Source: Parascedosporium putredinis (lineage: Eukaryota > Ascomycota > Sordariomycetes > Microascales > Microascaceae). Taken from it: a stretch of DNA of 64,000 nt. The stretch covers positions 2,170,001-2,234,000 of the forward strand of contig CASHTG010000012.1 in NCBI GenBank assembly GCA_949357655.1, in the 5' to 3' direction. A program made the translations under genes and the position numbers. Each line of letters begins with the position of its first letter. Positions within the stretch are counted from its first letter, which is position 1. Below the pieces are notes generated by a model. That model was given only the letters and a program-made list of their open reading frames with translations. It made no database searches and had not been told where the DNA came from. Positions 10,724-23,200 of the stretch are shown here, one piece after another.

Positions 10724-11827
10724 CTATTCATCAGCCTCCGGCGGTACGTAAGGCTGCACGAGCATGCTGCTAAACTTCTCCAACTTCTCCTTTCCGCGCA
10801 CCTCCTCGACCAAGAGGGGCATCTTGACAACGTTGAATTCGTCGTAGAGTTCCTCAATCTGCTCCAGGTACTTCTTTTGCATTTTCCTCCTGGCAGTGCA
10901 CTGCTCGCAGTTGCTGCCCTTCTTGGGGAAGAGGAGCTGGTTGACGACAACAGTGTGGGTATCGATGCCGTAGTTACCGAGCTCCTGGATCATGCGCTCC
11001 GTCTCGTATAGAGATAGGAATTCGGGAATGCAGACGCAGACAAAGGTGGTGAGGTTGACATCCTTGAACTGGTTGTTGACCTCGCTAATGGTGGCGCGCA
11101 GGCCCTCGAGCTTCTCGATGGTGTCATTGAGGTTTTGGCCATTGGGCAGCTGGCCGCCAGGGCCCAGGATGCCGTTTAGGAGAGGCCCGAACTGGGAGGA
11201 GAGTTGGGTAACCTTGGCGAGGGCCTTTTCGAGGACGGTGGGGAACTGGAGGAAGCGAAGGGTGTGCCCGGTGGGAGCAGTATCGAAGACGATGACGTCG
11301 TAAGAGAGGCTTTTCACCTGCTTGATTACTTCGGCGAAGGACATGGCCTCATCGATACCAGGAATCTACAAGAGGTGGCGCAAGGAATCGTAAGCTTGGG
11401 GAACTCCCGCGCGAGTGGGTGCAAAGAATAGATGTTTTTCACTTACTGCCGCAGCCATGTCCTGGACGACATTTCCCAACCCACCCATGGCATCATCACC
11501 CTCGTCAAGCTGACCGGCCAAGAGGTCCTGCATGCTGCCGTTGGGATCGATCTCCATGGCGCTCAAGTTATCGAAGCCGTTGATGGGGCGAGCCTCCTTG
11601 CCGAACTTTTGGCCAAAGGCATCGGATAGGTTGTGCGCGGGGTCGGTCGAGATGAGCAGCACGGAGCGGCGCACCTTGGCGAGCTGGATGGCGAGGGAGG
11701 AGGAGGTGGTGGTCTTGCCGACACCACCCTTGCCGCCGACAAAAATCCAGCGGAGGGTCTTTTGGTCGAGGATGGACTGGAGCGAAGGCTCCATCACGTC
11801 GTCGGTGTCAATGAGGGCGGCTGACAT
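10724..11827 (-). CDS. GET3: GET3/Arsa1 ATPase for tail-anchored protein insertion
   Basis: Get3 is the cytosolic dimeric ATPase that delivers tail-anchored membrane proteins to the Get1/Get2 receptor at the ER. The frame is clean: exon 1 (11827-11447) and exon 2 (11365-10724) are joined across an 81-bp intron (11366-11446) with donor GTAAGT and acceptor TTGTAG, giving 340 residues. Motifs in order: deviant P-loop GKGGVGKTTTSSS near residue 32, switch I STDPAHNLSDAFGQKF, switch II DTAPTGHTLRFLQFP, the hydrophobic client-binding groove segment, NQLLFPKKGSNCEQC with the zinc-binding Cys pair CEQC that clamps the dimer, and a C-terminal PLLVEEVRG. Unlike most neighbours it carries no frameshift, which shows that sequence error is patchy. 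Recognition is very secure. Confidence 0.97.
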
Positions 11828-13390
11828 TGTGCCTGTTTCTGTTCCTTGAGGAGATAGTTGCCGGGCTTGGAAGAGTTCCTTTCGGGGGAGGGCGACGCTT
11901 CTTTCCTTTTGGATTTTCTCCTACCGGGGCGTCGATTTCAATCCCTTCAAACTAGGTAAGGCGGTGGGGTTAGTCGAGGGTCGAGGGTCACGGTCGCGAG
12001 GCACGAGGCTATGAAGGGAGCGGGGGCGGGGGAAGCGAATTATTTACTTTTGGTATATACAAAACTCGGCCGATTTTTTTTGGCTTTCCGGGCTCGGGAT
12101 CAAAATTGGATCAATTTTGTCGCAGATTCAAGCAAAGATACTGATGTGTCTGATCAATATTCGCACGCGGATCACCCAAAGAGAGACGCGAAGCTGGGAG
12201 CTTGTGGCAAGTTCGCTCTGCCTTTAGAATGTACCAGAATACCCCGCCATGCTCTTGGCCTCACTGTGGGCGGTGGTTGCTCGTCCCGCCTACCCTAACA
12301 AAGACGTCAGCGGCCTAGGCCTGGGTCAATTGTATGGAAAATGCCAGGGTCGGAAAGGGAGAGCAAAGGGAGGCGGGAGTCGGGAGTTGGAGAAGATCTG
12401 CCAGAGTTCATCCGTGACAGGACAGGGCGGCAGCGGCCGCGCGCTCAGTTCGGGCACCGCCCCAAAAGCCAAAGAGGGAAAAAAAGAGGGTCCGGAAGAC
12501 AAGACAGGGCGAGTTCTCCCCATCGCCCACTAGCTTTGGTTGTGATTGCAGTCTAGATAGTAAAGGGGATTTTTCTATCTCAAGAGGGACAGGGCTCCTT
12601 TCTCACAGATACAATGCCAGCAGCCTATAGGTCGTTGGTCCTGCCTGTGCTTCACAGAGCGCCACGCATCTCGTCCACAGAGAGCAAGGTCGTTTATCCG
12701 TCACCAACCGCTGCTGTCGGACATCATTGCAGGAAGTGGTGAGGTCGATATATGTGGGACCCACTCGAATCTTTCTGCTGGATGTAGATAAAATGCCGTG
12801 AAAGGGAGGAAGACGGGGATTTCTTAGAGCTAGTTTGGCCGATTCGCCGCGTAGGCTCGCAAGAGAACCGGCTCATCAGTCGCGTGGCTTCGACTAAAAT
12901 AGTCCTTGCCTGGTGCCTGAGAATAGGACTTGTTGGGGAGAGCATGAACGTGGCTGGTGCTTAGTTCAGTTCAATGTTCCTTTTGCTCTTTCCTCCCCTC
13001 CACCCCCTCTCCTATCAAGTACAGATTAGAGCAAAGAGTATATATATCTCAATTCTATTCACCTTACGAAAACGCAACGCGTTATCTGCACCGTCCCTCC
13101 CTCCTTCGCTGCGATTCCCCCCTTGCCCCACCATCGTCATCACCTAACCTAACCCCACCAGCACACCCGAGTCTGCGCAAGCCGCCCTTCTCCGCCGGCG
13201 CTCTGTGAAAGGTGAGCCAACCCGGGACAAACACTACGAGAGAAAAGAAGAAAACTCACGCGAGAAGAACAACAAAGCCGAGCGGGCGTCTTTCTTTCTC
13301 AAACTTTTTTATTGTTCGAAAGACGAAAGATAATATTAAGAAACGCCGCACAACTAAAACTTGAACGGCCACTCTACCTACTAGCCCACC
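11828..13390. other. Divergent promoter region of GET3 and hydroxyisourate hydrolase
   Basis: This 1.56-kb region lies between two divergent genes. It has purine-rich stretches near 12340-12520 and a pyrimidine-rich leader near 12960-13200. The open frames are short and without motifs. No gene is called. Confidence 0.55.
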
Positions 13391-13789
13391 ATGTCCGCCA
13401 AAGCCGCCGACCGCATCACCTGCCACGTCCTCGACACCCAAAGGGCCAGCCCGCTCGTGGCATCCAGGTTCGCCTCGAGGAGGCTCCAACATGCTCAAGA
13501 CGTTTGAATCCATCACCGACGATGACGGCCGCGTCAAGGCCTGGCTTCCTTATTCGGGCGACCACTCGTCGGGCGAGGTCCCCATCTACACTCTCGACGA
13601 TGTCCTGAGCGAGCTCCAACACCTCCCTTCATCGACCTGGACCCTCAAATTCGATACCGCCGGATACTTTGGCGTAGATAACACCTTCTTCCCCGAGGTT
13701 TCCGTCTCCTTCACTTTGAAGGGCGATGGCCACTACCACGTTCCTTTGCTCCTGTCGCCGTACTCATACACTACCTACCGGGAAGCTAA
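13391..13789 (+). CDS. 5-hydroxyisourate hydrolase (transthyretin-like), three frameshifts in the assembly
   Basis: This enzyme hydrolyses 5-hydroxyisourate, the product of urate oxidase, on the way to allantoin. It starts MSAKAADRITCHVLDT, the family's N-terminal motif with the catalytic His in CHVLD. It continues GQPARGIQVRLE (active-site Arg region), TFESITDDDGRVK and FDTAGYFGVDNTFFPEV, then HYHVPLLLSPYSYTTY. It should end in the hallmark YRGS just before a stop; the sequence reads TACCGGGAAGCTAA, one G short of encoding exactly that ending. One-base losses are inferred near 13437-13439 (C run), 13482-13483 (G run) and 13780-13782 (G run). With these undone the protein is 133 residues, right for the family. 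Fungal homologues may carry a peroxisomal signal; none is visible here, so a cytosolic location is inferred. Confidence 0.9.
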
Positions 13790-14337
13790 GCATCCGCCAC
13801 GTCCGCACGATTGCAATACGGAAGACTCTAGGGCGGAATACTCGCTAGGGCTGGAGTCGCGGACTCGCGGCTGGGGAAAATCTTGAGGACATTGCCCAGG
13901 GAGTGAACACAGAAACTAAAGATGCGACAAATTTCCATAAAATCTACGGATGAATTTAGATCCATTGAATGCGCATTTGCGCGATGTGTACTTGAAATAA
14001 GGGTGGCTGTGCTGTTTCCGGCCATATGTGTCTATGCAATGTAAAAAGTCCAGTTTTCGCCCTAAGCCACGAAAACTCCCAGCCTGTATGAAGAAAGGAG
14101 AAAGTACATTATTCTTGAGTACCACTCCGCTTCTTCCTAAAAAAAAAGGAAAGCAGGGGAAAAAGAGGTAAAGGAAATAAGAGAAACCATGCTGCCGGCC
14201 GTCATAAAGTCGTTACTATCGCGGATTTCCGCGTTCCGGTGTGTCCAAGGGACTGATCCGTCTAAAAAGACACAAATGAAACAAAAATGAGTGTGTAAGA
14301 TAATGGTTTTGGGATTCGGAGAGGCCAAGAGCGTCGC
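13790..14337. other. Convergent intergenic region
   Basis: This is 3' flanking sequence of the hydroxyisourate hydrolase gene (+) and the unknown His-tail gene (-). It has an A8 tract at 14140-14147. No gene is seen; the apparent extension of the hydrolase frame past 13789 is a frameshift artefact. Confidence 0.6.
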
Positions 14338-14965
14338 TTAGTCGTGGTGGTGTCCATGCTGATCGGGGTGATGGTGGTGGAAGAGCCTCTTGAGAAAGGA
14401 CCTCTTCTTCTTTTGGGACTCGGTGTCGTCATGCTCTATGGATTCAAGACTGAGATTGCCGTCTTTAGAAATCCTTCCATCGGGTAGCATGACGACATGC
14501 ATTTCCTCGAGACCACCCGTCGTGTCGAGATCAGAATCGTGAGAGAGAGCATGGTCGTCGTAGGCCGTGGGCACAATCTTCCCGTACGCAAGCGCGTTCC
14601 GGTGCTTCTGCTTCTTGGCTAGGAAGGACCTCTTGGTCCGGTGGAGGGTTCTAGAGGCGTCGATGTCACCAGCCTCAAGAGTCGCGTCTGGTGAGAGGTT
14701 CGCTTCGGGGTGTGGCAGAGTGGTATTTCGGTCTGGATACCGGCAAACAAAGAGCCTATTGTTAATCTCACGATCTGTAATAGACATCATGTAGAGGAAG
14801 GCGTGTTGCTTAAGACCAAGCAAACGGAGTGGTGTGGGGTGAAATAGTGTAAGTTTGAATAGACTTTATTTACTTACCACCACAGAAAGGTTCCGGGAAC
14901 CCGGTGTCCCGCCGAAATTTTGCGGAACTGGTCGTGCTAGCGGGGCTTAGGGGAGCGCCGGACAT
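14338..14965 (-). CDS. Unknown small protein with His-rich C-terminus
   Basis: I do not recognise the family. Two exons are well supported: exon 1 (14965-14878) begins MSGAPLSPASTTSSAKFRR, and exon 2 (14774-14338) follows a 103-bp intron (14775-14877) with donor GTAAGT and acceptor TTACAG. The phase is kept and the coding length is 525 bases, giving 174 residues. The protein is hydrophilic with no membrane segment. It has a basic patch RTKRSFLAKKQKHRN, a region HVVMLPDGRISKDGN that looks structured, and a closing KKKRSFLKRLFHHHHPDQHGHHHD, where seven of the last fourteen residues are His. The tail could bind metal ions; this is inference. The intron fit and clean frame make a real gene likely. 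Confidence 0.75.
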
Positions 14966-16790
14966 TGTGAGATGCAGTCACGGAGACTCTGTCCAAACGT
15001 TGAAAAGGTGATGAGCCGGTGCGGGGTGTTCTTTGAATGACGGATAAACGGGTACTGAGTGATATAGCCTTTTTCTTTTCTTCTTCTTTTTTTTTCGTAG
15101 GTGTCGTTTATCCTATGCGTGTTTTCAGAGCCGTTACTGAGTATAGATGCGTAGAGTTCGGAATAGTGTGGCCGAGATGATGGGGCTGTTCCAGCTCTTT
15201 ATGTGGGTATGTGTGTGGTGTGGAGGGGGAATCAAGCGTAATCGTTGTTAAGGTTCCCAGGGTCGAGTATCCGTTATGATGTACATGTAGTGTCAGAGTT
15301 CGATTTCGAGTGCACGATCGATATATGTATATATATTTCGCGGAGGCGATGCCAAGCGACGTAAACGTCCAATGCTCGCTCGTTTTGCTCCAACTAGTTG
15401 ACGTTCCTGCTCGTCGCGACCAGATTGCCCGGCCGAATCGAGGGCACAGAGGCAACGGGGATGATGTAAGGGGCGTGTGTGGTGGGGATACAAAACGTCG
15501 ACGTAAGTAGTGCCCAAGCAAGTTCCTGATTCGGGAATTCCAGTGACTTCGAGTTAGGGCGGGATAGGCGAATTACGCAGGTTTCAACGCAAGTGCTCAA
15601 TACTTGGGGAGCGGGTGGCGGACGAAAAGAAACGACAAAAGATGAATCCCTGGCCAAAGAATAAGAAAAGAAAAACTACAATATGCGATCTCTTTGAGAA
15701 GAGAAAAGGCAGGAAGGATCGAGAAAGAAAAGAAATTGAGCCAAGTTGGGGAAAAGGGCAAAGGGAAGGGGAGGAATAACAGGGGATGACCGCTGTAATA
15801 AAGGATGCCGAAAGAGTGACCGGGAAATGACCATGTTGGGGACACTCCAGGCGCACCTTTTCCCAACACATTGAGTCGGAGCCCGGATCAATAGCGAAGC
15901 TTACACCGACCACGCCTTGACCAAAGAATGAGGCATCCAGCGCGCGCCTCTGCTCTCTCCGTCCTTGCTTGATCATCGACACGACCTTCCCCTACCCTAC
16001 GATTAACCGCCGTCCCAGAATTGTTCACAGGTCAACCCAAACCAGCGGTCATCCGCCTCTATTTTGCCGGTCACGACGAAACTCATCCTCTGCTTCCGCC
16101 GCCGCCCCATACCGAATCATTTTGCATGCGATGAGACCCGCAGTTTCTTGCGTCGCTTTCTGTCTCACTCGCCTGCCCCTCTTCTCTTCACAGGGCCAGA
16201 TGTAGCTGTACAAAGGTAATGAGGGATCGCCAGGCTTGGTCTTTCCATTCCCCCTCACCAAGAAATCCATAGAATAGGAATGGCTCCTCAAGTTCCCGCC
16301 CTCGGGGAGAGGAACCCCTCAGGAGGATCCAATCTGAGGTCGCGGAGAGGGAAATCCCAGCGTCCTCTGGTCAATGTGTATATACTTTTGCGAGACTTGC
16401 GCTGACTGAGGCGTTCTTCATCATGTGGTGGCGGCAAACCAGTTCAAAGTCTATTCAGCATTCCACGCCGGATTCGGCGGGGTTGGCGTGAGAATCGCCC
16501 ACCCGATAGAACTCTTCGGAAACAATCTCCAGACTGTAGACCACGTTCGCCATCTAAATAAAGAACATGGGCCCTGAATGAGCCGACGCCTTCGAACTCT
16601 TGCCCCTGTTGAAGGGCAAAGGGAGCTTTTACTTTTGAGGTGGCTTTGTGCAGCTCTTCCCTCTGCGTTGCGCGAACTTGCCCTCCCCTCAGCCACCGCG
16701 TCGTGAGGAAGGGCAGGCAGGCAACACTCGCAAATGGACCAGGGTTCAATTGATCCAGTGGCGACGCGATGACCTTAGTGAGGCGCAAAG

Positions 16791-16812
16791 GAACATTGAA
16801 CATTGAACATTG
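16791..16812. repeat. Tandem heptamer (GAACATT x3)
   Basis: Three back-to-back copies of GAACATT in otherwise unremarkable intergenic sequence. Probably a minor slippage repeat. Confidence 0.85.
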
Positions 16813-18836
16813 ACGCAAGCACGAGCTCTAGGGAGCCGTCCCAACGCCAAAGGAGCTCCACGTAATGCTTTCGTGCCGATTACCCTTGTTCCCCCAACCA
16901 CAGCCCGCGGCTCTGCCCCAAACTTCTTGGCCCCCGACTACCGACGCCGTTGTCGTGCAAAAGTTTATCTTGGCGGCGGTCTTGAAGCCCTCTTGGCCCT
17001 CACAGTCCCCAAGACCACCAATGAGGTGCCTTTGTACTTGTACAGGCGCTTTTAGTTGAAGCGCAGAATAGAAATTGTTTCGATCGCCTTGACGCTCGAC
17101 CATTACCCACCTAGAGTCTTGGCAGAGCAAGGCAAAACCTTGTGATCCGCCGAGTAATAATGATAACGAGAGTGAGGCCTTTTCTTGTTGGGAAGGTCGT
17201 CCTTTGGAGGAGCACAATTCATTTCGGCTCCGGAATGCGAAACTCATCAGGCCCATCAATGACCGATGGGATTGCCAGTCCCTCTCCGGAGGTACTGAGG
17301 TAACCATCAATTCATGTTGGTTACATGAAGTCGATGTGCTGCTCGCAGGGCACTTTCGGCGATTAGGTTTCCTTGGATAATAGCAGACCCGGCACGGCGG
17401 CAGGGCCCCAACAGCTTAATATTCGAATTCTGCTTGGCATCAATTGATAATATCCCCTCGCCCATAATATCTTTTCCCCTTCATTGAAGAATGCGTTTGA
17501 CCGACTGACTCCGATACCCCGAAGCCGCAGGGCTTGTCCGGCTCCGTAGGATTATGGAGGGCGGTCATCTACTTAAGCAGAGAGACACTTCCCCGCTGCC
17601 GACGCTGTCGTGGCACTAAGCATTTATTATATGAAGAGGGGTGGACATGTCCTTCTTGAGCACCAGCCTACCCTGGCCAGATGCCATCAGTCGATGCAGC
17701 AGCTACTGAGAGGCCGAAGCGGGGTTTGTGTCCTGGCGTGCAGAATGGCTGACGCGGTGTTTTTGTGCTGCCCAGTAGCGACTTGCATCGTGTGATCCAT
17801 CCATCTACGGACGCATGCGCGTCCGCCACCCCCACATCCAGCCTAGCAAGTGGAATGGTGGGCGGCGAATCGAAAGGTGCCCTCCCGGAGCCTGTGGTGC
17901 GATGAGAAAGATGCATGAGGGGTACGGGCTTCCACAGATAGTCGGGCGGAGACGCCGAAGGAGCATTGGAGGCATTCTAATTTTCCCGCTCCACAGGAAA
18001 GGATGGATCTAAGAAGGTCCCTCGTTGCCAAGGAAGGAAGGACCAAGAGCAGTGAAAAAGGATGATGAAAAAGGATCCACCTTTCAGCTCCAACCAAATT
18101 GTATTAGCTATCATCCACTGTAGTGTATGTAGTAGCCTGCTAGACAACTGCCTTTTGACTCGTGCTCTCAAAGAAGACCCTTCCCCATCGGTTCCTCGGG
18201 CCACCTTTTCGTTCTTTTTTCTTTTTCTTGCTTTTGAACCTGAGATCGATCGGTTTTGCCATATCATTGATATCACAATGGCTGACCCCGCCGACCCCCA
18301 AACCACTACCCTTGCGGAAGTGGAGACCTCCAGCCACCAGCTGTGGCGATGGAGCCCTCTTGACGCTTGATATAATATTTGTTGTCTTTGCAAACACGGA
18401 GAAAGAGCGCAAACGATAGAGAAGAATCTTATATAGACTAGAAAATAAGGCCTACGTGTAAAGGGATCTATGGATCTATTCAATATTCCCGACATGCGCT
18501 AGATGAACCTTTAATTCTTTCGAATGTTCTCAAACTCATGAGCGTCGTTACGCCTCTCTTTTTCCCACATATGAAAGTGCATGTTGGGTGGCATGAGTGT
18601 CAGCCAATTTTTTGTCTCTTTGTCATGCGTCACGATGCGAGGAGTTTGCTTCGCTCGACATGGTGCTAGCGACTTCACCCTAGAGTGCCAGATACCTGCA
18701 CAGCTGAACTCCCTGATCCCGTTGGTCGAACCTCGGAGGAGGTGGGGGAGGGCAAAGGGTAGGAGAAGCGGGATGGTGGCTGGCACCTCGCACCCGCATG
18801 AATGAAGAGAGTCTTGGGGGCTAGGGTAATAATAAT

Positions 18837-18909
18837 CATCCATCCATCAAAGGGGATGGATGGATGGACCAAGTAGTTTAGTAAACATGATGGATGGATT
18901 TATCCATCC
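18837..18909. repeat. ATCC/GGAT inverted repeats forming strong hairpins
   Basis: CATCCATCCATC (18837-18848) pairs perfectly with GATGGATGGATG (18855-18866) across a 6-nt loop, and GGATGGAT (18892-18899) pairs with ATCCATCC (18902-18909). The two parts could also pair with each other. This is a tetranucleotide repeat present in both orientations, possibly arisen by inversion of a microsatellite. Confidence 0.85.
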
Positions 18910-19507
18910 CATGGAATGTGGACCAAATCAATTTTCTACCTGGCTAGCAGGAGCTGAGCTTATGAACTTGGGCCGAACTACGTCAGTGTTCAGGACTACA
19001 GCCATCCAGTCCCGATGGCAACCGATCGAATGCCGACCACGCATCTACAACCCACGAAGATGAAAGATCACTAGGTGATAGTACCGTGCGTCAGAACTAA
19101 TTGAGGGAAACAATTCGGTTTATATATCGATATCATTATGGTAGTTAAGAGCAAATAAATAAAAGAGGGAAGATGACTCCCGGCGGGTAGCGCCAGAGAC
19201 CATCGGCTCAAACCCAGCCCGTCGCAGTATTTGGTATCATATCGTGCAAAAGCAGGAACAAGCAGGCTAACCAAATCACAACTCTCAAATAATCATGCCG
19301 TCATCCCGCGTCGGCCTCCAACCGCCCAGAGTAAAAAAGGAAAGAAAACAAAAACAAATCTCCAACACGTTGTCTCATGTCCGGTCAGTGGTCTTCATTT
19401 CAAATTATTGTTCTGTTTGATAGAACAACCATCTGAATGGGCCTTGGTATCAAGGGTCGCAAGGGGTAAGGGACCTAGGTCCCCTTTCCAACCGCCCGAA
19501 AGTTTGC

Positions 19508-20289
19508 TTAGCGGCGGCGAGGCCAGAATCGGCGCCTAGCGGGAGGGGCAGCGGGAGGGGCGGCAACCTTTTCGACGTCGCGTCGCTTCTTGAAGCGGCC
19601 GGCACAGCAAGTGACAAAGACCAAGATGGAAGCGAGCAAGCTGCAGAGTGCGGAAACGAGAACGCACCAGATGCCGACACTGAAGTAGGCGTGGCTCTCG
19701 CTGTCGTCGTTCTCGTTGATATCGGCCCGAAGGATGCCAAAAAGCACAAAGTCGCAAATCATTACGATCGCGGTGACGACGAAGGCGGTGAAGGCCACTA
19801 GGGAGGCGATGAAAGAGCCAATAGCACTGGCACCGAGGGTAAGGCCAAAGGCGATGAAGTTGAGGCCGGCAGCGACGGGGTGGAGGACAAGAACACGGGT
19901 GAGGGCCTTGGTGGTGGCCTCCGAGTAGCTAGCCATGTCGGTTCCGTCGATGCTCTGCATCACTTCGGCGGGGTTATAGCCGACCTTGGCCGGGGAGCAT
20001 ACATCTTCGCCACTATTGACACGAAATGTTAGCGTATGTCGCGATAGGACATGTACATCGCATTCGACGCGGGGAAGCAGATTGCAACTTACTCAGGGCC
20101 ACCGTCCTGCACACACCAACCAAAAGTACCGAAAGACACCTCTTTGCCCACCCTCGAATCCTCGCCAAGATCGACTGTGATGATTCCCAGCTTATTGACG
20201 ACAGGCGCCGTGATGCTGGTCACGATAAGAAGAATGGTTGCTATCAGAAGCAAGAAGGAGCCGATCATATGGCAAAAGTTGCCCTTCAT
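19508..20289 (-). CDS. SUR7/PalI family four-span membrane protein
   Basis: Two exons (20289-20093 and 20012-19508) with an 80-bp intron (20013-20092; donor GTAAGT, acceptor CAATAG) encode 233 residues without frameshift. The N-terminus MKGNFCHMIGSFLLLIATILL is the first membrane span. It is followed by an extracellular loop with the family pattern GTFGWCVQDGG...DVCS, where the GxxxWC and later Cys resemble the claudin/SUR7 loop. Three further hydrophobic segments follow (about residues 110-130, 140-165 and 185-210). The cytosolic tail is basic and Pro/Ala-rich and ends RRRFWPRRR. SUR7-like proteins sit in the plasma membrane, many in eisosomes, and PalI relatives act in ambient pH sensing. 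Which subgroup this one belongs to cannot be decided here. Confidence 0.88.
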
Positions 20290-23200
20290 TTTTGCGGTGG
20301 GTGCGGCGGTCGCTATGAATGGAGAAAAGTGTTGTAGTCCGTCAAGACAATTGGAGCAATGATTCTCCGCGCTGTAGACCAGAGTTGGGAGGGCAGCAGG
20401 GGGAAAGGAAAAGCTGAGAAAGGGCACGGGGGCCTAATATAGTCGGGGTGTAAAAGATGCGGAAGGGGAATGGTAGACGAACCAGAGGAAAGAACAGAGG
20501 AGGGCTCAGGCAGAGCTTGGCTTGGGTAGCTACGACTCGATATTATACTTATATAGCTGTTCCATGCAGCACATCGTGGGTGGAGGGGGTGCCAGAATTT
20601 GTATCATTACTCCATCCACACGTTCATTCGTCTTGCAAACCTGAAAATGAAGATACAATGCTCGTCGTAGCACATGGAACACACCACCCCACCCTGTTTG
20701 CGCAGAGACCAGGGCCAGCTTGGACGGTCCCAGGAACGACGCCAGTCTTTACCTAGATCGTCACCTGCATTTCTCGCTTCGGGAAAGAAAAAAAAAAGTG
20801 GTTCGTCGGTCCTTTTTCCTCTCCCTCCCCTTGTGACCCTATAGCGTCACTAACCCCGATGTACTTTCGCGCAAAGTGGGAGTGGGCCGCTACCAAAACA
20901 AAACAACCAGAAAAAGAAAAGAAGGTCCAAAAGAGAACAGAAGCAATACTGCAAACAGCCAAGTCTTCGAGGCCCCATGTTCCTTCCGCGCTGCCCTGCC
21001 TCTGGTGCTCTCCTGGGAAGGGGGTATGACGATGCTGAGACTGCAAGTGTCAGGGTGGGAACAAAACCTCTCTTGATTCGCACACAGCATGGTACTTCGT
21101 ACATCCTCGCCGCCTTTTCAGTGCATTTTCGTGTACATTCATTGATCAGCATGGATGAGATGGGAGCTCCAACGCCGATGTGCTCTTCACATGCAGTTAC
21201 CATGGCTTTGACAAGTACCCCTCGACGCCCGGTCTATCTCCTTTCCCCTTCCAAGCCAGGTGCTCGTGCAAATTAGGAGAGAGTGAGAGCCCGAGAAACA
21301 AGGGGGTTCGTTGATCAGGGAGGGATTAACCAAATTGACGAAGCAACTAAACACGAAGGGGAGACAGAGGTGCGCCAGGGATTGAGCCACACAGCAGCAC
21401 CTTTTGCACTTCACGAGCTGGGGCCCAGGCGCAACTGGCTGCGAGGAGGAAACAAATTTTTTATGCGACGTCATCGCCGACGCACCAGCCCCCTTCCAAC
21501 CATGACTAGAGCCCAGGCCAGACCATGCCATCCCGGACGGCCAACTCTCCCAAGCTGCAGGCCATGTGGCCTACCTACGCCAGCCGCCAATCTTGTGCCT
21601 GTGTGGAGCAAAAGGTGAGGCCAGGCCACTCGGCCAAGGGCGAAGGGCGAAGGCTTGCACGAGAAGGAGGCCGCAACAAGCCAGCTTTGTCTATCCACTG
21701 CACTAGTAGTATCCCCACCGTGCTAGGAAATCTGCAAGAGGGCTCTTCATCACGCTCAAGACCGGCCCAGAGATACAGGCTCAGCATTCCATGGGCCTGC
21801 TCGCCTGTTTTTAGTGTAGCCTTCATTTCAGCCTCCCTGGCACTAGCCACTGCCCATCTCTACCATTCTCGGATCCACGATTTGGATCGGCGAATGAGCG
21901 GGGAGGAAGCTGGTGAATGATGGATTGACATGTTTTGCCCCGCCACTGGCTTGACTGGTTCCCCTTCATCCTTGTTGTTTCGGTTGGGCCGCCAGGGCCT
22001 GAACAACCACTTCGCATGTGGGTGACGACACACCTGAGCTGAACTGGTCGCGGAACGGGACTTGGCACCAGACCAAACTCGGGTCATGGCGTCCTCCGTC
22101 ATCTCCACTCTTCACGAACGCCCACTGCTCACGTTGTTTATTAATTTCTCTGGATGGGTCTTTTTACTCTTTTGCTCTTCACATTGGCCGATCTGTTTTT
22201 GTGCACGACCCAGAAATTGGCATTGCATTATCTAGACTAGTGTATACCGAGGTCGAGGTATATTGGGTACAATTTGATTCTGATCGGCCGGAAGGTGCGA
22301 AAACGAAGGGCAAATTCGGTAGTCCAGAATTCGAGATCTTGGTACTCGCAGGCTTGTTCCCTTGGCTCTAGTGTACGGTCAGAGGCCAATGCTCTCTTCA
22401 AGTTCCTTTAGCCTTTTTGCTTTCCCTGCGTATCATTGAGACACCCTATTCCGTATTTCATTTCAACTCTCGTGTCTTTGCTTCTTCTGTTCTTTTTCTT
22501 CCGGGAGGGAGGGGGTTCGGACCATATCACCAAGGATACGCGCAAGGTTCCCCATCTTTCAGGCAAGGACTGAGGTCATGAGGCAACATGATACATTGAT
22601 CAAAGCGTCCCCTCGGAAAGGGACATTGACTCCCTCACAAACTACCCCGGACCCAGCATCATGTCCCTCTCCGTATCCGGTTTCCGGCCGGTGCACAGAG
22701 AAAAAGGCGGAACTTGCAGACTCTCATTACATCACTAGGTTCGAGCTTGCGGCTTCCCGTTGCTACCCTAATCCAGGTTTCACAGACATCATTCGGCAGT
22801 GGCAGGCTTCAACGGAGATCGGCAGAAGCCCTTCTCTGTTTCTATTGGCCAAGTTTTTAGTTTTGCCTGCCTCGTCACCAGTTGGCAAAGGGTCTTGCCA
22901 AACTAATGGTATCTCCATGGCCCTGACAGTGAGAGCTTAAGTCCACATACAAAGCGCTCAATCGCAAAAAGGTCCCCCGGAGTTGTAAAGGAAAGCAACC
23001 CCCAGACGCCAACAAACAAGCAAAAGGAAGCAAAAGGGTTGGCCAAGAAATGCAGAGACCATCTCAGTAGACATGCATCAATAACTCTGCTGAAAAAGCC
23101 CCATCTCAAGGAGGATACGAACTGTGTGGCGTTTCAGGCCATCAAAATAAACGGCATAGCTCCAGGCAGTACTCAAGAGGTGAAGCCAAACCACACAACA

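Larger units (their letters stand above)
14966..19507. other. 4.5-kb stretch with no recognisable gene
   Basis: No frame shows a known motif or a convincing exon chain. Simple structures seen are a 7-bp tandem triplication near 16791-16812 and strong ATCC/GGAT inverted repeats at 18837-18909. The part next to the SUR7 gene is its 3' flank, and 14966-15600 is the promoter side of the His-tail gene. Undetected genes hidden by frameshifts, or noncoding transcripts, remain possible. Confidence 0.5.

Noticed and set aside
13787..13886. Extension of the hydroxyisourate hydrolase frame by about 33 residues
   Set aside because: One missing G at 13780-13782 bypasses the proper YRGS-stop ending; the extension is 3' flank.
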